A stretch of 64,000 bases of DNA, from the NCBI GenBank assembly GCA_032622095.1, contig CP136061.1, forward strand, positions 255,577,582 to 255,641,581. The letters run 5' to 3'. Below the pieces are notes generated by a model. The model worked only from the letters and a program-made list of their open reading frames with translations. It ran no database searches and was not told the DNA's origin. Below, piece by piece: positions 10,579 to 20,765 of the stretch; within the stretch, counting starts at the first letter, position 1; the number at the start of each line of letters is the position of its first letter. The position numbers and the translations under genes were made by a program. The DNA is from Siphonodentalium dalli (taxonomy: Eukaryota > Mollusca > Scaphopoda > Gadilida > Siphonodentaliidae).

Positions 10579-11038
10579 CAAGCCTGAGTTTAGTGTGCCT
10601 GTCATTTGCAGGATGAGGTCCCCAGAGGGTGAATTTAGTGATTCTACCCCACACAGTGGGCTAGCATCACCAAATTCACCCTCTGGGGACCTCATTCTGC
10701 ATGGCATCATCTGCTATGGGATACATAGACTAAGATTGAAGTTCCCAAATGGTGAATATTGTGATGTACACCCATTGGGAACCTCAATGATACAATGTGT
10801 CGTCTGCCAATTTGGGGATATAGAGAAACTAAACCAAAACAGAAATAGAATATTTGTGAAGAAGATTCTATAGAAATTAGATAATAAAGAAACTTTCCAG
10901 AGAAGATGAGGCCTAAGCTGAATGAGATCCCCAGAGGGTGAATTTAGTGATGCTAGCCTGCTATGCGGGAGTGCATCACTAAATTCAACCTCTGGATACC
11001 TCATTCTGCAAATGACAGGCATACTAAACTCAGGCTTG
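10579..11038. mobile_element. CAAGCC-family MITE, long form 'CAAGCCTGAGTTTAGTG'
   Basis: Inverted ends 'caagcctgagtttagtgtgc' and 'actaaactcaggcttg' enclose two hairpin units of the 'gaggtccccagagggtgaat' type and a linker containing 'ccaatttggggatatagaga'. The flanks do not show a clean target duplication. Confidence 0.82.
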
Positions 11039-11586
11039 AGTGTATTGGCAATTTTATCATGGAGCCTGGACAAAAGGATAAGAAAATCTGAGGATCCTCA
11101 TTTAAATAATACAGCCATGTGGTAAGAGTTATCACTTTGACGTCAACTTTTGCGCTTAAACCGTGTTATCTCGATGGGCCTTTGTATGAATCATATCATG
11201 TATTTATCATTATTTCAAAAGATAACACCTCTTTGCATTCACATTTTGTGGACTTTTCGCCTACAGAGACAGTTTGATTTGTTTTCGTGCAATATGTCGC
11301 CAGGAACGATAACTCCTAATACATCATTATGCATACTGGTGAAGCGCACATACATAAAAATGTACAAAATATCAAACGATCGATATATTGCTAAAACACT
11401 CTATTATACCAAATTTCATTCAGATCCAATAACGCACAGCTGAGATATATGACTGGACGGACGGATGACAGATGGACAAAGTCAATCAATCCCCCATTGT
11501 TCTTAGAATAGTCACCCAGGGGTATAATTAGGATATTGACAACAAGGATGTCTGTCAGTAACAGTTAAACAATTAAAATTACAATA
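11039..11586. other. No gene seen (SLC25A26 intron)
   Basis: It ends in a 'gactggacggacggatgaca' stretch and 'caattaggatattgac'-type phrases common to dispersed repeats elsewhere in this window. One 97-codon open frame has no recognisable features. Confidence 0.4.
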
Positions 11587-11590
11587 TTAA

Positions 11591-12005
11591 AGGTACTCAA
11601 TCTGATGGTCCCCATATCATCAGATTCCAACAACAACAACATTTTTTGAAATGCCGCTTCAGTTAAATGCTAACTAGTCAACTATAGTATAAAATTGTCC
11701 AAGATCTGTTATTTATCAACATTTTGGTCAACAAAAGTTTGCTGGTTTGTCAAATATCTGACACAAAAAATCCACTTGATTTTAGAGTTACCATCTTCAT
11801 CTGCAATTTGGTCCGAGAAAGTCTTCTCGTCGACTTTTTACTGGGCCACTAAATATTCCAGGTGGAGAAAAATAATAGATTAAAAAAATTTATATCTGAT
11901 ATATATCTCTGAGCTTTGGTGGGTTCCTCGACTCTAATCAAATATTTTTTACCCACGAAGTCAAGGAAATAGTAATTTGCGAGCGTTAATCCAGATCATG
12001 CATCT
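11591..12005. mobile_element. TTAA MITE, 'AGGTACTC' type, degenerate copy
   Basis: The left end 'aggtactcaatctgatggtc' is intact after TTAA. The right end has decayed to 'aatccagatcatgcatct' before TTAA. The interior matches the copies at 60217 and 63281. Confidence 0.75.
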
Positions 12006-12043
12006 TTAAAACCACTTGTTGTTTTACACGACTGATAACTGAC

Positions 12044-12108
12044 CTCTGCAAGCATGATTCTTGTCTTCGCAACATCAAGTGGAGTCGTAAACGCAGCAGC
12101 TATACCAC
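12044..12108 (-). CDS. SLC25A26: SLC25A26 exon 7 (third carrier signature)
   Basis: A 65-nt exon between 'ttgtatag' and GAG|gtcagt. Two bases complete the glycine codon, then the frame reads GIAAAFTTPLDVAKTRIMLAE. PLDVAKTR is the third carrier signature: the proline kinks the odd-numbered helix and the D and K residues form the matrix salt-bridge network. Two partial copies of the acceptor half lie immediately upstream at 12128-12162 and 12172-12220. Confidence 0.94.
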
Positions 12109-12127
12109 CTATACAAAATATAAGTTA

Positions 12128-12220
12128 GAATCGTAATCGCAGCAACTATACCACCTATACAAGAATATAAATTAACATCAAGTGGCGTCGTAATCGCAGC
12201 AGCTATACCTCCTAAACAAG
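12128..12220 (-). pseudogene. Two partial copies of SLC25A26 exon 7 5' part
   Basis: 'gtaatcgcagcaactatacc' (from 12132) and 'gtaatcgcagcagctatacc' (from 12190) repeat the start of exon 7 with its acceptor. The second also keeps 'catcaagtgg.gtcgt', coding TTPLD. Each is followed by the same intron tail 'aagaatataaatta'. They are truncated and cannot replace the exon. Confidence 0.8.
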
Positions 12221-12533
12221 AATATAAATTAGCACCATGAGAATCTTAGATTTAAAGTCGAACCGAATCTTGAAACGGAATCAGCATCTTTGTTTCAAAT
12301 CGAACTGAACCTAGACTGCCAAAACTGATTACCGACCACATGATAGTGGACAATTATAACAGTTAGGTAACTTAGTCAGCATATAGAAAAATTAGCACAT
12401 TATTTGCATGGATATTTACAACATGGAACAGGTGAACGAATACTATGGAAAGACACTGGTAACACCATTTTTAAATATAAATAACAGACAGTTTTATAAT
12501 GTGTGCTTATTGTACGTCTGCATCAAGCCTTAA

Positions 12534-12673
12534 AATAGGGTGTCTGTCATTTGCAGAATGAGGTCCCCAGAGGGTGAATTTAGTGATGCTAGCCCGCATA
12601 GCGGGGTAGCATCACTAAATTCCCCTCTGGGGACCTCATTCTGCAAATGACAGACACCCTATTTCAAGGCTTG
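12534..12673. mobile_element. CAAGCC-family MITE, minimal 140-bp form with TSD
   Basis: Ends 'caagccttaaaatagggtgt' and 'acaccctatttcaaggcttg' enclose one hairpin unit. The 8-bp duplication GTCTGCAT lies at 12526-12533 and 12674-12681, fixing the element boundaries and suggesting hAT-type mobilisation. Confidence 0.92.
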
Positions 12674-12904
12674 GTCTGCATGTAGTGATTTACGATCACC
12701 TGGTGGTGTTTGTTCTGCTCATTATCCGTGATTAAGTCAAAGTTTCGATACAAACCGAATCCCAGTCAAAGGTTTTGAATCAATGCGGCAGTTTCAAAGT
12801 GAATTGAACCTCAAACGGTTTGAAGGGACCTATTTGTGTCGTATATTTCGAGATAAATAAGCCAAACATAGTGCTACAATGAGTTATGATACATCAAATG
12901 TTAT

Positions 12905-13265
12905 CATCACCATATTCACCCTCTGGGAACCTCATTCTACTAAGGCCTCATCTGCTATGGTAGACCTAGGATGAGATTGAAGTTCCCCAGTTGAAGTTGG
13001 TGATGTTCAACCATTTGTCACCTAAATTATTCAATTTATCTTCTGCAAATTAGAAGATACAGAAACTGAACAGAAGAGGAAAAGGTAGCTAAAAACAATG
13101 TTAATTTGAGACTATAGATATTTGCCAGAAGATGAGGCCTAAGCAGAATGAGGTCCCTGGAGGGAGAATTTAGTGATGGTACCCTGCACATTGGGGTAGC
13201 ATCACCAAATTCACCCTCTGGGGGACATCATTCTGCAAATGTCAGATGCACTGAATCCTGACTTG
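12905..13265. mobile_element. CAAGCC-family MITE, left-truncated
   Basis: It starts inside a hairpin unit ('ttcaccctctgggaacctca'), carries the linker 'gttgaagttggtgatgttc' and ends 'cactgaatcctgacttg'. Confidence 0.75.
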
Positions 13266-13335
13266 GGTCAAAAGACTCAAAAAACAAGTTTAAAACAAGA
13301 GTTATGCATCATAGATGCTGTGGTCGAGCTGTGAC

Positions 13336-13936
13336 TTAACCCTTTCATGGCTGCAGTTTCCTGCCAATGCATTCTCTTGTATATGTGACTCTCCCATAGG
13401 GTGCCTCGCTTATATAAGAGATTGGACTAACAATATTTACCTTTACCTTGTAAGCCAAAGCATTCTCTTATATACTTGACTCTCCCATAGGGTGCCTCGC
13501 TTATATAAGAGATTGGACTAACAATATTTACCTTTCCCTTGTAAGCCAGTGCATTCTCTTATATATGTGAGTCTCCCATAGGGTGCCTCGCTTATATAAG
13601 AGATTGGACTAACAATATTTACCTTTACCTTGTAAGCCAGAGCATTCTCTTATATATGTGAGTCTCCCATAGGGTGCCTCGCTTATACAAGAGATTGGAC
13701 TGACAATATTTACCTTTACCTTGTAAGCCAGTGCATTCTCTTATATATGTGAGTCTCCCATAGGGTGCCTCGTTTATATAAGAGATTGGACTGACAATAT
13801 TTACCTTTACCTTGTAAGCCAGTGAATTTTCTTATATATGCAAAGCTCCATATGGGAGACTCACATATATAAGAGAATGCACTGGCACATGATCTTTAAT
13901 GCTGCACCAGCACAGCTGCCATCATGAAAGAGTTAA
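13336..13936. mobile_element. TTAA MITE 'CCCTTTCATG' type with internal 91-bp tandem expansion
   Basis: TTAA flanks 'ccctttcatggctgcagt' and 'gctgccatcatgaaag'. Inside, a 91-bp unit ('cattctcttatatatgtgag' ... 'accttgtaagccag') repeats about five times, with starts at 13370, 13461 and 13552 and onward. It is an element whose stem module became a minisatellite. Confidence 0.88.
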
Positions 13937-13994
13937 GTGGTCATGATCCTCAAGGTTAAGAAAACTTGTGCTTGAGTAGAACCCACAAACCAAA

Positions 13995-14180
13995 TTTGGT
14001 CGTCGCCTTCGATGTTATCATCATCAACATTACCATCTGCATCATCATAATCTTAATCAGCATTGTGGTAGTCGTCATCCTAATCATCATCACCATTGCC
14101 AAGTGTCATCGTTATCATCATCGTTGTCTTCGAAGTCATCATCATCATCACCATCATCGTCATAATCACCATCACCATTG
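13995..14180. repeat. Imperfect ATC/CAT trinucleotide-rich tract
   Basis: Dense 'atcatcatc', 'catcatcgtc' and 'caccatcatc' runs. The histidine-rich open frame on the plus strand is a by-product of this composition. Confidence 0.8.
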
Positions 14181-14620
14181 TCAAACATCATATTACAGTG
14201 CGAGCACTCATCTACATCATATTCACGCATTGTACAACTATGTTTACTATATTTATATTTTTCTAGTTTACCCTGGCTCATTCTCTGTTCATATTAACTA
14301 TTTTTGTATCATTACTAGTATTTATAACTCTTCAGTAAATGGAGGAAATTAAAGATATAATAATAATTACCACTATAAGACATTCGATAAGCAATCCTGG
14401 AAACATATTATAAAGTCCGTAAAAATAAATTTGGAGAGAACTCATCTAAAAGTTCATCGATGGAAACCATGAAGCAAATTTGTCCAGAACTGGATTAATT
14501 CTGTTGTGTTTATCGCACTTTTGTCACGAGATAGACACTAAGGAAACAACCCAGGAGGCATAACTCCTGAAAAAAAATGCGGGCAGGAATTATTATAGAA
14601 CTCATTCAAGAGATTCATAC

Positions 14621-14690
14621 CTGCTACAGCACCGCATGCAGCTGATTGCCATGCCGACAGGGGAGACGACTGCTGGGCTTGCCATGATGA
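14621..14690 (-). CDS. SLC25A26: SLC25A26 exon 6
   Basis: A 70-nt exon between 'tctttacag' and GCAG|gtatga encodes SSWQAQQSSPLS then AWQSAACGAVAG, leaving one base. It corresponds to human [21 protein letters not shown]: the intermembrane-side loop leading into helix 5, whose small-residue GAVAG motif is typical. No partial copy of this exon was seen nearby. Confidence 0.92.
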
Positions 14691-14770
14691 CTGTAAAGAA
14701 AATGATAATGAATAGCTTTAATTTCATCTTTTTGTTCTTCATGTATTTGTGAAGACATGAATTTCTGGTT

Positions 14771-15011
14771 TTAACCCTTTGAGTGCCAGGGGCCGATCTC
14801 ATCGGCCCTAAACCTACAAAATAAGTCTGTTAAAGAATATAAGAATAAATTATTAAAATTGTAAAAAAAAAAAAAAAAAAAAAAAAGGTTAGGCCAATGC
14901 ATTCTCTTATATATGGGAGGCGACCTATGGTCGACTCGCATATATAAGAGCATGCATTGGCACAGGGTATATGGGTTGATACAAAAATCGACCTGGCACT
15001 CAAAGGGTTAA
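14771..15011. mobile_element. TTAA MITE, 'CCCTTTGAGTGCC' type, copy 2
   Basis: TTAA and the ends 'ccctttgagtgccagg' and 'cctggcactcaaaggg' are intact. It includes a 26-base A run and the palindromic core. The sequence is nearly identical to the copy at 7649. Confidence 0.88.
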
Positions 15012-15140
15012 GATATATTGTGACGTGCAATTGAACATGTCTGCACAGTGCCCCAAACACCAAGTATAATAATAACAGATTTGAGAGACAATTATTGAAC
15101 TTGAGAACTTGACCATCCAGGCAGATTAGGTTTCAAAGTA

Positions 15141-15726
15141 CAGTAATGCCCTAAATAATCGACTCCTTAAAGGTACTCAACCCGTAAAGAGGGTCCCCAT
15201 CTCAACAGATTCCAACAACAACAATCCGATCAGAGGGTCCTATATTACTATTTCTTTGGCTTTGGGGGTAAAAAATATTTGATTCGAGTCGAGGAACCCA
15301 TCAAACAAAGCTCATAGTTATTAGATATTGATTTTTCAAATTTGTTATGTTCTCGAGATGAGTACTAATAACTGCCGTAATCTGCTCTGGATGTGTACTC
15401 CAAATCTATTCAAACAGACAAGGATGAATAACTCTAAAATCAAGTGGTAATTTTAACGCAATTTTGACTGAGTTCTGGGCCAGATAGTATTCCCGATAAT
15501 GAAAAATAATAGATTTCTAAAATCGATATCTAACAAATCTGAGCTTTGATGGGTGACTTCCTCGACTCGAATCAAATATTTTTGACCCCCGAAGCCATTG
15601 AAATAGTAATTGAGAGGAGTTTTATCGGGTTGAGTACCTTTAAGCACAGCAGAATTTTGGGTAATTTTTCAGGATTTAGTCGGAAATATGGCTTGTTGCC
15701 ATACTTCGGAAAGCTCTCAGTGAGAG
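15141..15726. mobile_element. TA-flanked palindromic MITE, interrupted half-copy
   Basis: 'cagtaatgccctaaataatc' starts after TA at 15139-15140 and runs to its own TTAA, where a 469-bp element is inserted. It resumes 'gcacagcagaattttgggta' and stops near the palindrome centre, so the right half is lost. Confidence 0.8.
15171..15639. mobile_element. TTAA MITE, 'AGGTACTCAACCCG' type, 469 bp, nested copy
   Basis: TTAA at 15167-15170 and 15640-15643 is the duplicated target inside the TA-flanked MITE ('gactccTTAA...TTAAgcacag'). Ends and interior match the copy at 8197 almost base for base. Confidence 0.92.
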
Positions 15727-15942
15727 ATACCTTCCCAGTCCAGAAAATGTAGGGAGAACTTTGTAAGGCAAAAGAAAGACTATGTTGCCGCTAACGGAGA
15801 GAAAAAAATTAGGGTGGGTATGTAGGGAATTGTTTTTTTTCCCTATTTTCGTGTTACTGATTATTTTCAATAAGCCGATGCCTGAGAATAAAAGTCTATT
15901 TTTTTGTGCCCAAACAGTTTTTTTTCAAAACTTTGCTCACCT

Positions 15943-15992
15943 CCAGGTATCCCCATATTGGGAACTGGATCATAGAGAGGGTACCTCTCTAA
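15943..15992 (-). pseudogene. Partial copy of SLC25A26 exon 5 3' part and donor
   Basis: On the minus strand 'agagaggtaccctctctatg' then 'atccagttcccaatatgggg' and a donor 'ctggag|gtgagc' repeat the end of exon 5. One T is missing in the CCCTTCTCT stretch, which shifts the frame. It lies directly downstream of the true exon. Confidence 0.85.
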
Positions 15993-16003
15993 TATATTCT
16001 CAC

Positions 16004-16096
16004 CTTCAGATACTCCCATATTGGGAACTGGATCATAGAGAAGGGTACCTCTCTAAACACGGTACTCAAGTATCCTCTATAAAGGCCAGATAAACC
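16004..16096 (-). CDS. SLC25A26: SLC25A26 exon 5
   Basis: A 93-nt exon in phase 0 between 'tttttgcag' and AAG|gtgaga encodes [20 protein letters not shown] then [11 protein letters not shown]. It matches human [31 protein letters not shown]. The GLYRGY loop and the (I/V)PFS...QFP helix 4 are hallmarks of this carrier. A frameshifted partial copy of its 3' half sits 12 bases beyond the donor. Confidence 0.94.
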
Positions 16097-16261
16097 CTGC
16101 AAAAAAAAGGTCAATGACACTGTTGTTCATGCTAACACTGGCAAATTTAAAGGCCCTCAAGACAATCGCCAGGAGAATAGAAATACCGCCGATCAAATAA
16201 TAATTATCAACAAGAGAGAATGTCATGTATATCACCTAAACGTATATTTGCTTCTGATGGT

Positions 16262-16315
16262 GTCAATTGTAACTACATTGCCCATACTTCTGCTGCAACA
16301 GTTCTGACAGAATTC
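16262..16315 (-). pseudogene. Partial copy of SLC25A26 exon 4 3' end and donor
   Basis: 'cccatacttctgctgcaaca' then 'gttctgac' is the diverged minus-strand equivalent of the RTIAAE end of exon 4 with its gtatgg donor (true site 17736-17765). It lies about 1.4 kb downstream of that exon. Confidence 0.65.
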
Positions 16316-16790
16316 TAGGAGTAGAGAATATATATATATACATGTTACAGTTAAAATGTATAATCAGTTATTATGTATAATAACTGACCATTTCAGTTAT
16401 TATGTATAATAACGTATTCCTTCAAGTATTTTGTTAACTATAATGCATGAAATGTTCAGTTATTATGCGCATATTTGACATATTAACAGGAAAAATAGAT
16501 AGTCATTACACATTGGAAAATGTACAGTCGCAGATAGAAATATTACTCATTTGATATTATCAGGGAGAAATTTTCCTCAATTTGACATAATAAAGACATA
16601 GAATCTTACAAATTTATTCAACTTTTTCTTCTCAAATACAAATTTCAGTTAAAATATCTAAATAATAGCTTACAATTTCTGTTATTATATATAAATAACT
16701 GTACATTTCAGGTATTAAACCTATAATAGCTGATGAAAGCAGGAAATATACAAAATAACTGAAAATTTTAATTAATATATACACAGAACG

Positions 16791-16895
16791 ACACAATGTG
16801 TAAATGGGTTTGTCGATACGGCACTCGTGCTGTCGCGGAAGGATAGAACGAGAGGCCGTATCGACAAACCCATTTACACATCGTGTCGTTCTGTG
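16791..16895. mobile_element. Hairpin, about 42-bp arms
   Basis: 'acacagaacgacacaatgtg' followed by 'taaatgggtttgtcgatacg' is complementary to the right arm ending 'cgtgtcgttctgtgt'. The loop is about 20 bases. It is adjacent to 'ttattacacgcttc', which has a complement at 17124. Confidence 0.75.
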
Positions 16896-17129
16896 TTTAT
16901 TACACGCTTCGCTTCCTAGATCTGTGCATTAAAAATACAGGCTTAGAAGGTTTATTTAGGCACATAGAGGGCGTGTTTTATCATGTGAGATGATGCTTTT
17001 ATTTTATAGTTCCGGTTTCATGGTTGAGGCGAACGTCATGTATGTCATTAACATCAACGAGACGCGTATGGAACGTACGTATTTGTAAATATGGAACAGC
17101 AGTAACACTGTACTTCTGGGAACAAGCGT

Positions 17130-17271
17130 GTAATAAATAGATAGAACAGCAATAGTGTCTGGATTTTGACGAAATTATCGCACAAGATTTGTTGGCGTTC
17201 CGTTCCACCAACAAATCGAGTGCGATAATTTTGTCAAAATCCAGACACTCATGCGGTTCTATTTTTATTAC
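17130..17271. mobile_element. Hairpin element, ends GTAATAAA/TTATTAC
   Basis: The left arm contains 'tgtctggattttgacgaaat' and 'tatcgcac'; the right arm holds their complements. The centre is 'ttccgttccacc'. Ends 'gtaataaatagatagaac' and 'gttctatttttattac' are inverted. Confidence 0.78.
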
Positions 17272-17741
17272 ATAATTATATCCGTATCATAGTAAGTTGA
17301 CTCACAATCGTACATCTCCGGTACTGAAAATGTGAATTTAATTGAGTTTTAACAGCATTTTAGGGTTAACGCAACAATCAGACAGGGAGCCTGTCTGTCC
17401 GCGAGTGACCTTGACCCATCTTTAATGATGCGTTTGAAATTAAATTCTGACTGATTTTCCAAAAATATAACCCAATCAGCACGCTGCAATTTCGGCAAGT
17501 GGGTTGTTGTCCTTGCGTTGAAAAAGTTAAAATTGTAATGGCGAGAACCAGTCTTAACAACACTGAATGAAATAGTTCCGTCGACAGATTGCACTAGTGC
17601 GATTCTGAGAATTATCACACGCCTGGAAACTCGCGCGATCATGCGAATTACGTTGATAGATATGTAATAAATATATATATATATATATTAACTGATAATA
17701 CGTTTTAACTGTCACATATACATTAGCCATCATAGCCATAC

Positions 17742-17846
17742 CTCTGCTGCGATGGTTCTGCGGAATACTGTGATGGAAGATAAAGATGCTGAAGCCTGGG
17801 ATCGCTGCTTAACGACTTCTACTGGCACCCGTATCAAACAGGCTGT
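17742..17846 (-). CDS. SLC25A26: SLC25A26 exon 4 (second carrier signature)
   Basis: A 105-nt exon, phase 0 at both ends, between 'cctcccacag' and GAG|gtatgg. It encodes [17 protein letters not shown] then ASASLSSITVFRRTIAAE, matching human [33 protein letters not shown] is the second carrier signature. Its acceptor and first 36 or so bases are repeated twice more, upstream, at 72-bp spacing. A decayed copy of its 3' end lies at 16262-16315. Confidence 0.94.
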
Positions 17847-18026
17847 CTGTGGGAGGAAAGAAGAAAATATACAAAGTCACTTAACGACTTCTACTGGCAC
17901 CCGTATCAAACAGGCTGTCTGTGGGAGGAAAGAACAAAATATATACTGTCACTCAACGACTTCTACTGGCACCCGTATCAAACAGGCTGTCTGTGGGAGG
18001 AAAGAAAAAAATATACAACATCACTT
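17808..18026 (-). repeat. 72-bp tandem triplication of exon 4 acceptor
   Basis: 'aacgacttctactggcaccc' starts at 17811, 17883 and 17955, exactly 72 apart, each ending 'ctgtctgtgggaggaaagaa'. The innermost copy is the real exon edge. Each copy has about 36 exon bases plus a usable-looking 'tttcctcccacag' acceptor. On the coding strand both extra copies run into TGA soon after VEVV. Confidence 0.93.
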
Positions 18027-18167
18027 TCACATAATAGTAGAGTTTAGATGCACAGGTTTTTACATTCTAGAAGTGAAATTTCCAGACTAGAGCTGCAATA
18101 ATTTCTCTGCTTTGCATCGTCAGGATGTTACCATGATGTATCATGATGCATGTTTTTTTTAAATAAA

Positions 18168-18224
18168 CATTTCCACCACTATAGTTACTATATAGACTTA
18201 TAGTAACTATAGTTGTGGAAATGT
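18168..18224. repeat. Hairpin, 25-bp arms
   Basis: 'acatttccaccactatagtt' and 'aactatagttgtggaaatgt' pair with one mismatch. A half-copy of the left arm recurs near 18268. Confidence 0.75.
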
Positions 18225-18289
18225 AGATTTTTTTGGGTTAATTTCCAACATATGTAAAATAAATAACCATTTCACCACTATAGTTAGCC

Positions 18290-20765
18290 TACTATATCTA
18301 CCATATATTTTGAGACTTCCGTCTGTCTGTCTGTCTGTATGTTTGTCTGTCATTTATACAAATCTACGATTCTCGACCGATCGGGACGAAACTTGGTACA
18401 TGTGTGTAGTTTGACCAGGCAGTGGACGTTGTCGTATTGGCGAGCCTGTGCGGCGCCCGCTTCGCGCATGCGCAGATGAGATCTCGGAAACGGGTGGAGC
18501 TATCGACTTGAAATTTGCTATGTGAATGTATCTTGCCCCGGACTAGAATTTTATCGGGTCGCCGAGCCCGTGCGCGCCCGCTTCGCGCATGCGCAGACGA
18601 GATCTCGGAAACAGGGTGGAGCTATCGACTTGAAATTTGCTATGTGAATGTATCTTGCCCCGGATACAAATTTTATCGGGTCACCGAGCCTGTGCGACGG
18701 CAGCTTCGCGCATGCGCAGACCAGATCTCGGAAACAGGTAGAGCTATCGACTTGAAATTTGGTTTTTGAATAGCCCGGACAACGTCGGGCTGGGTAGAGC
18801 TATCGACTTGAAATTTGGTTTTTGAATAGCCCGGACAACTTCGGGCTCATCGGCTATCTCATATATATTTTGAAGACCTCTGTCTGTTTGTCTGTATGTA
18901 TGTTTGTCTGTCATTTATACAAATCTACGATTCTCGACCGATCGGGACGAAACTTGGTACGTGTGTGTAGTTTGACCAGGCAGTGGACGTTGTCGTATTG
19001 GCGAGCCTGTGCGGCGCCCGCTTCGCGCATGCGCAGATGAGATCTCGGAAACGGGTGGAGCTATCGACTTGAAATTTGCTATGTGAATGTATCTTGCCCG
19101 GATACAAATTTTATCGGGTTGCCGAGCCTGTGCGACGCCAGCTTCGCGCATGCGCAGACCAGATCTCGGAAACAGGTAGAGCTATCGACTTGAAATTTGG
19201 TTTTTGAATAGCGCGGACAACGTCGGGCTGGGCAGAGCTATCGACTTGAAATTTGGTTTTTGAATAGCCCGGACAACTTCGGGCTCATTGGCTATCTCAT
19301 ATATATTTTGAAGACCTCTGTCTGTTTGTCTGTATGTATGTTTGTCTGTCATTTATACAAATCTATGATTCTCGACCGATCGGGACGAAACTTGGTACAT
19401 GTGTGTAGTTTGACCAGGCAGTGGACGTTGTCGTATTGGCGAGCCTGTGCGGCGCCCGCTTCGCGCATGCGCAGATGAGATCTCGGAAACGGGTGGAGCT
19501 ATCGACTTGAAATTTGCTATGTGAATGTATCTTGCCCCGGACTAGAATTTTATCGGGTCGCCGAGCCCGTGCGCGCCCGCTTCGCGCATGCGCAGACGAG
19601 ATCTCGGAAACAGGGTGGAGCTATCGACTTGAAATTTGCTATGTGAATGTATCTTGCCCCGGATACAAATTTTATCGGGTCACCGAGCCTGTGCGACGGC
19701 AGCTTCGCGCATGCGCAGACCAGATCTCGGAAACAGGTAGAGCTATCGACTTGAAATTTGGTTTTTGAATAGCCCGGACAACGTCGGGCTGGGTAGAGCT
19801 ATCGACTTGAAATTTGGTTTTTGAATAGCCCGGACAACTTCGGGCTCATCGGCTATCTCATATATATTTTGAAGACCTCTGTCTGTTTGTCTGTATGTAT
19901 GTTTGTCTGTCATTTATACAAATCTACGATTCTCGACCGATCGGGACGAAACTTGGTACGTGTGTGTAGTTTGACCAGGCAGTGGACGTTGTCGTATTGG
20001 CGAGCCTGTGCGGCGCCCGCTTCGCGCATGCGCAGATGAGATCTCGGAAACGGGTGGAGCTATCGACTTGAAATTTGCTATGTGAATGTATCTTGCCCCA
20101 GATACGAATTTTATCGGGTCACCGAGCCTGTGCGCGCCCGCTTCGCGCATGCGCAGACGAGATCTCGGAAACAGGGTGGAGCTATCGACTTGAAATTTGC
20201 TATGTGAATGTATCTTGCCCGGATACAAATTTTATCGGGTTGCCGAGCCTGTGCGACGCCAGCTTCGCGCATGCGCAGACCAGATCTCGGAAACAGGTAG
20301 AGCTATCGACTTGAAATTTGGTTTTTGAATAGCGCGGACAACGTCGGGCTGGGCAGAGCTATCGACTTGAAATTTGGTTTTTGAATAGCCCGGACAACTT
20401 CGGGCTCATTGGCTATCTCATATATATTTTGAAGACCTCTGTCTGTTTGTCTGTATGTATGTTTGTCTGTCATTTATACAAATCTATGATTCTCGACCGA
20501 TCGAGACGAAACTTGGTACGTGTGTGTAGTTTGACCAGGCGGTGGACGTTGTCGTATTGGCGAGCCCGTGTAGTGCATGCGCAGACGAGATCTCGGAAAC
20601 GGGTGGAGCTATCGACTTGAAATTTGTTATGTGAATGTATCTTGCCGAGCCCGTGCGACGCCAGCTTCGCGCATGCGCAGACCAGATCTCGGAAACGGGT
20701 GGAGCTATTGACTTGAAATTTGGTTTTTGAATAGCCCGGACAACGTCGGGCTCATCGGCTAGTCT
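18290..20765. repeat. GC-rich higher-order tandem array with repeated CGCGCATGCGCA
   Basis: Blocks begin 'tatatattttgaagacctct', then 'gtctgtttgtctgtatgtat', 'accgatcgggacgaaacttg' and two or three sub-units of about 120 bp containing 'ttcgcgcatgcgcaga', 'gagatctcggaaac' and 'gagctatcgacttgaaattt'. Block starts fall near 18296, 18858, 19296, 19858 and 20420. Stretches 999 bp apart are almost identical (for example 18515 and 19514). All long ORFs here are repeats of one another. Confidence 0.93.

Noticed and set aside
13966-14352. Histidine/isoleucine-rich 128-codon ORF
   Set aside because: Produced by ATC/CAT simple repeats; no start context, splice sites or conserved residues.
17752-18090. 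A plus-strand ORF with three 24-residue repeats
   Set aside because: It is the antisense of the triplicated SLC25A26 exon 4 edge. The in-frame repeat arises because 72 is a multiple of three.
18515-20620. Several 70-90 codon ORFs with near-identical proteins (MLCECILPRTRILSG..., MNSPDNFGLIGYL...)
   Set aside because: They coincide with the tandem array and repeat with its period; the frames follow the repeat unit and shift wherever units differ.
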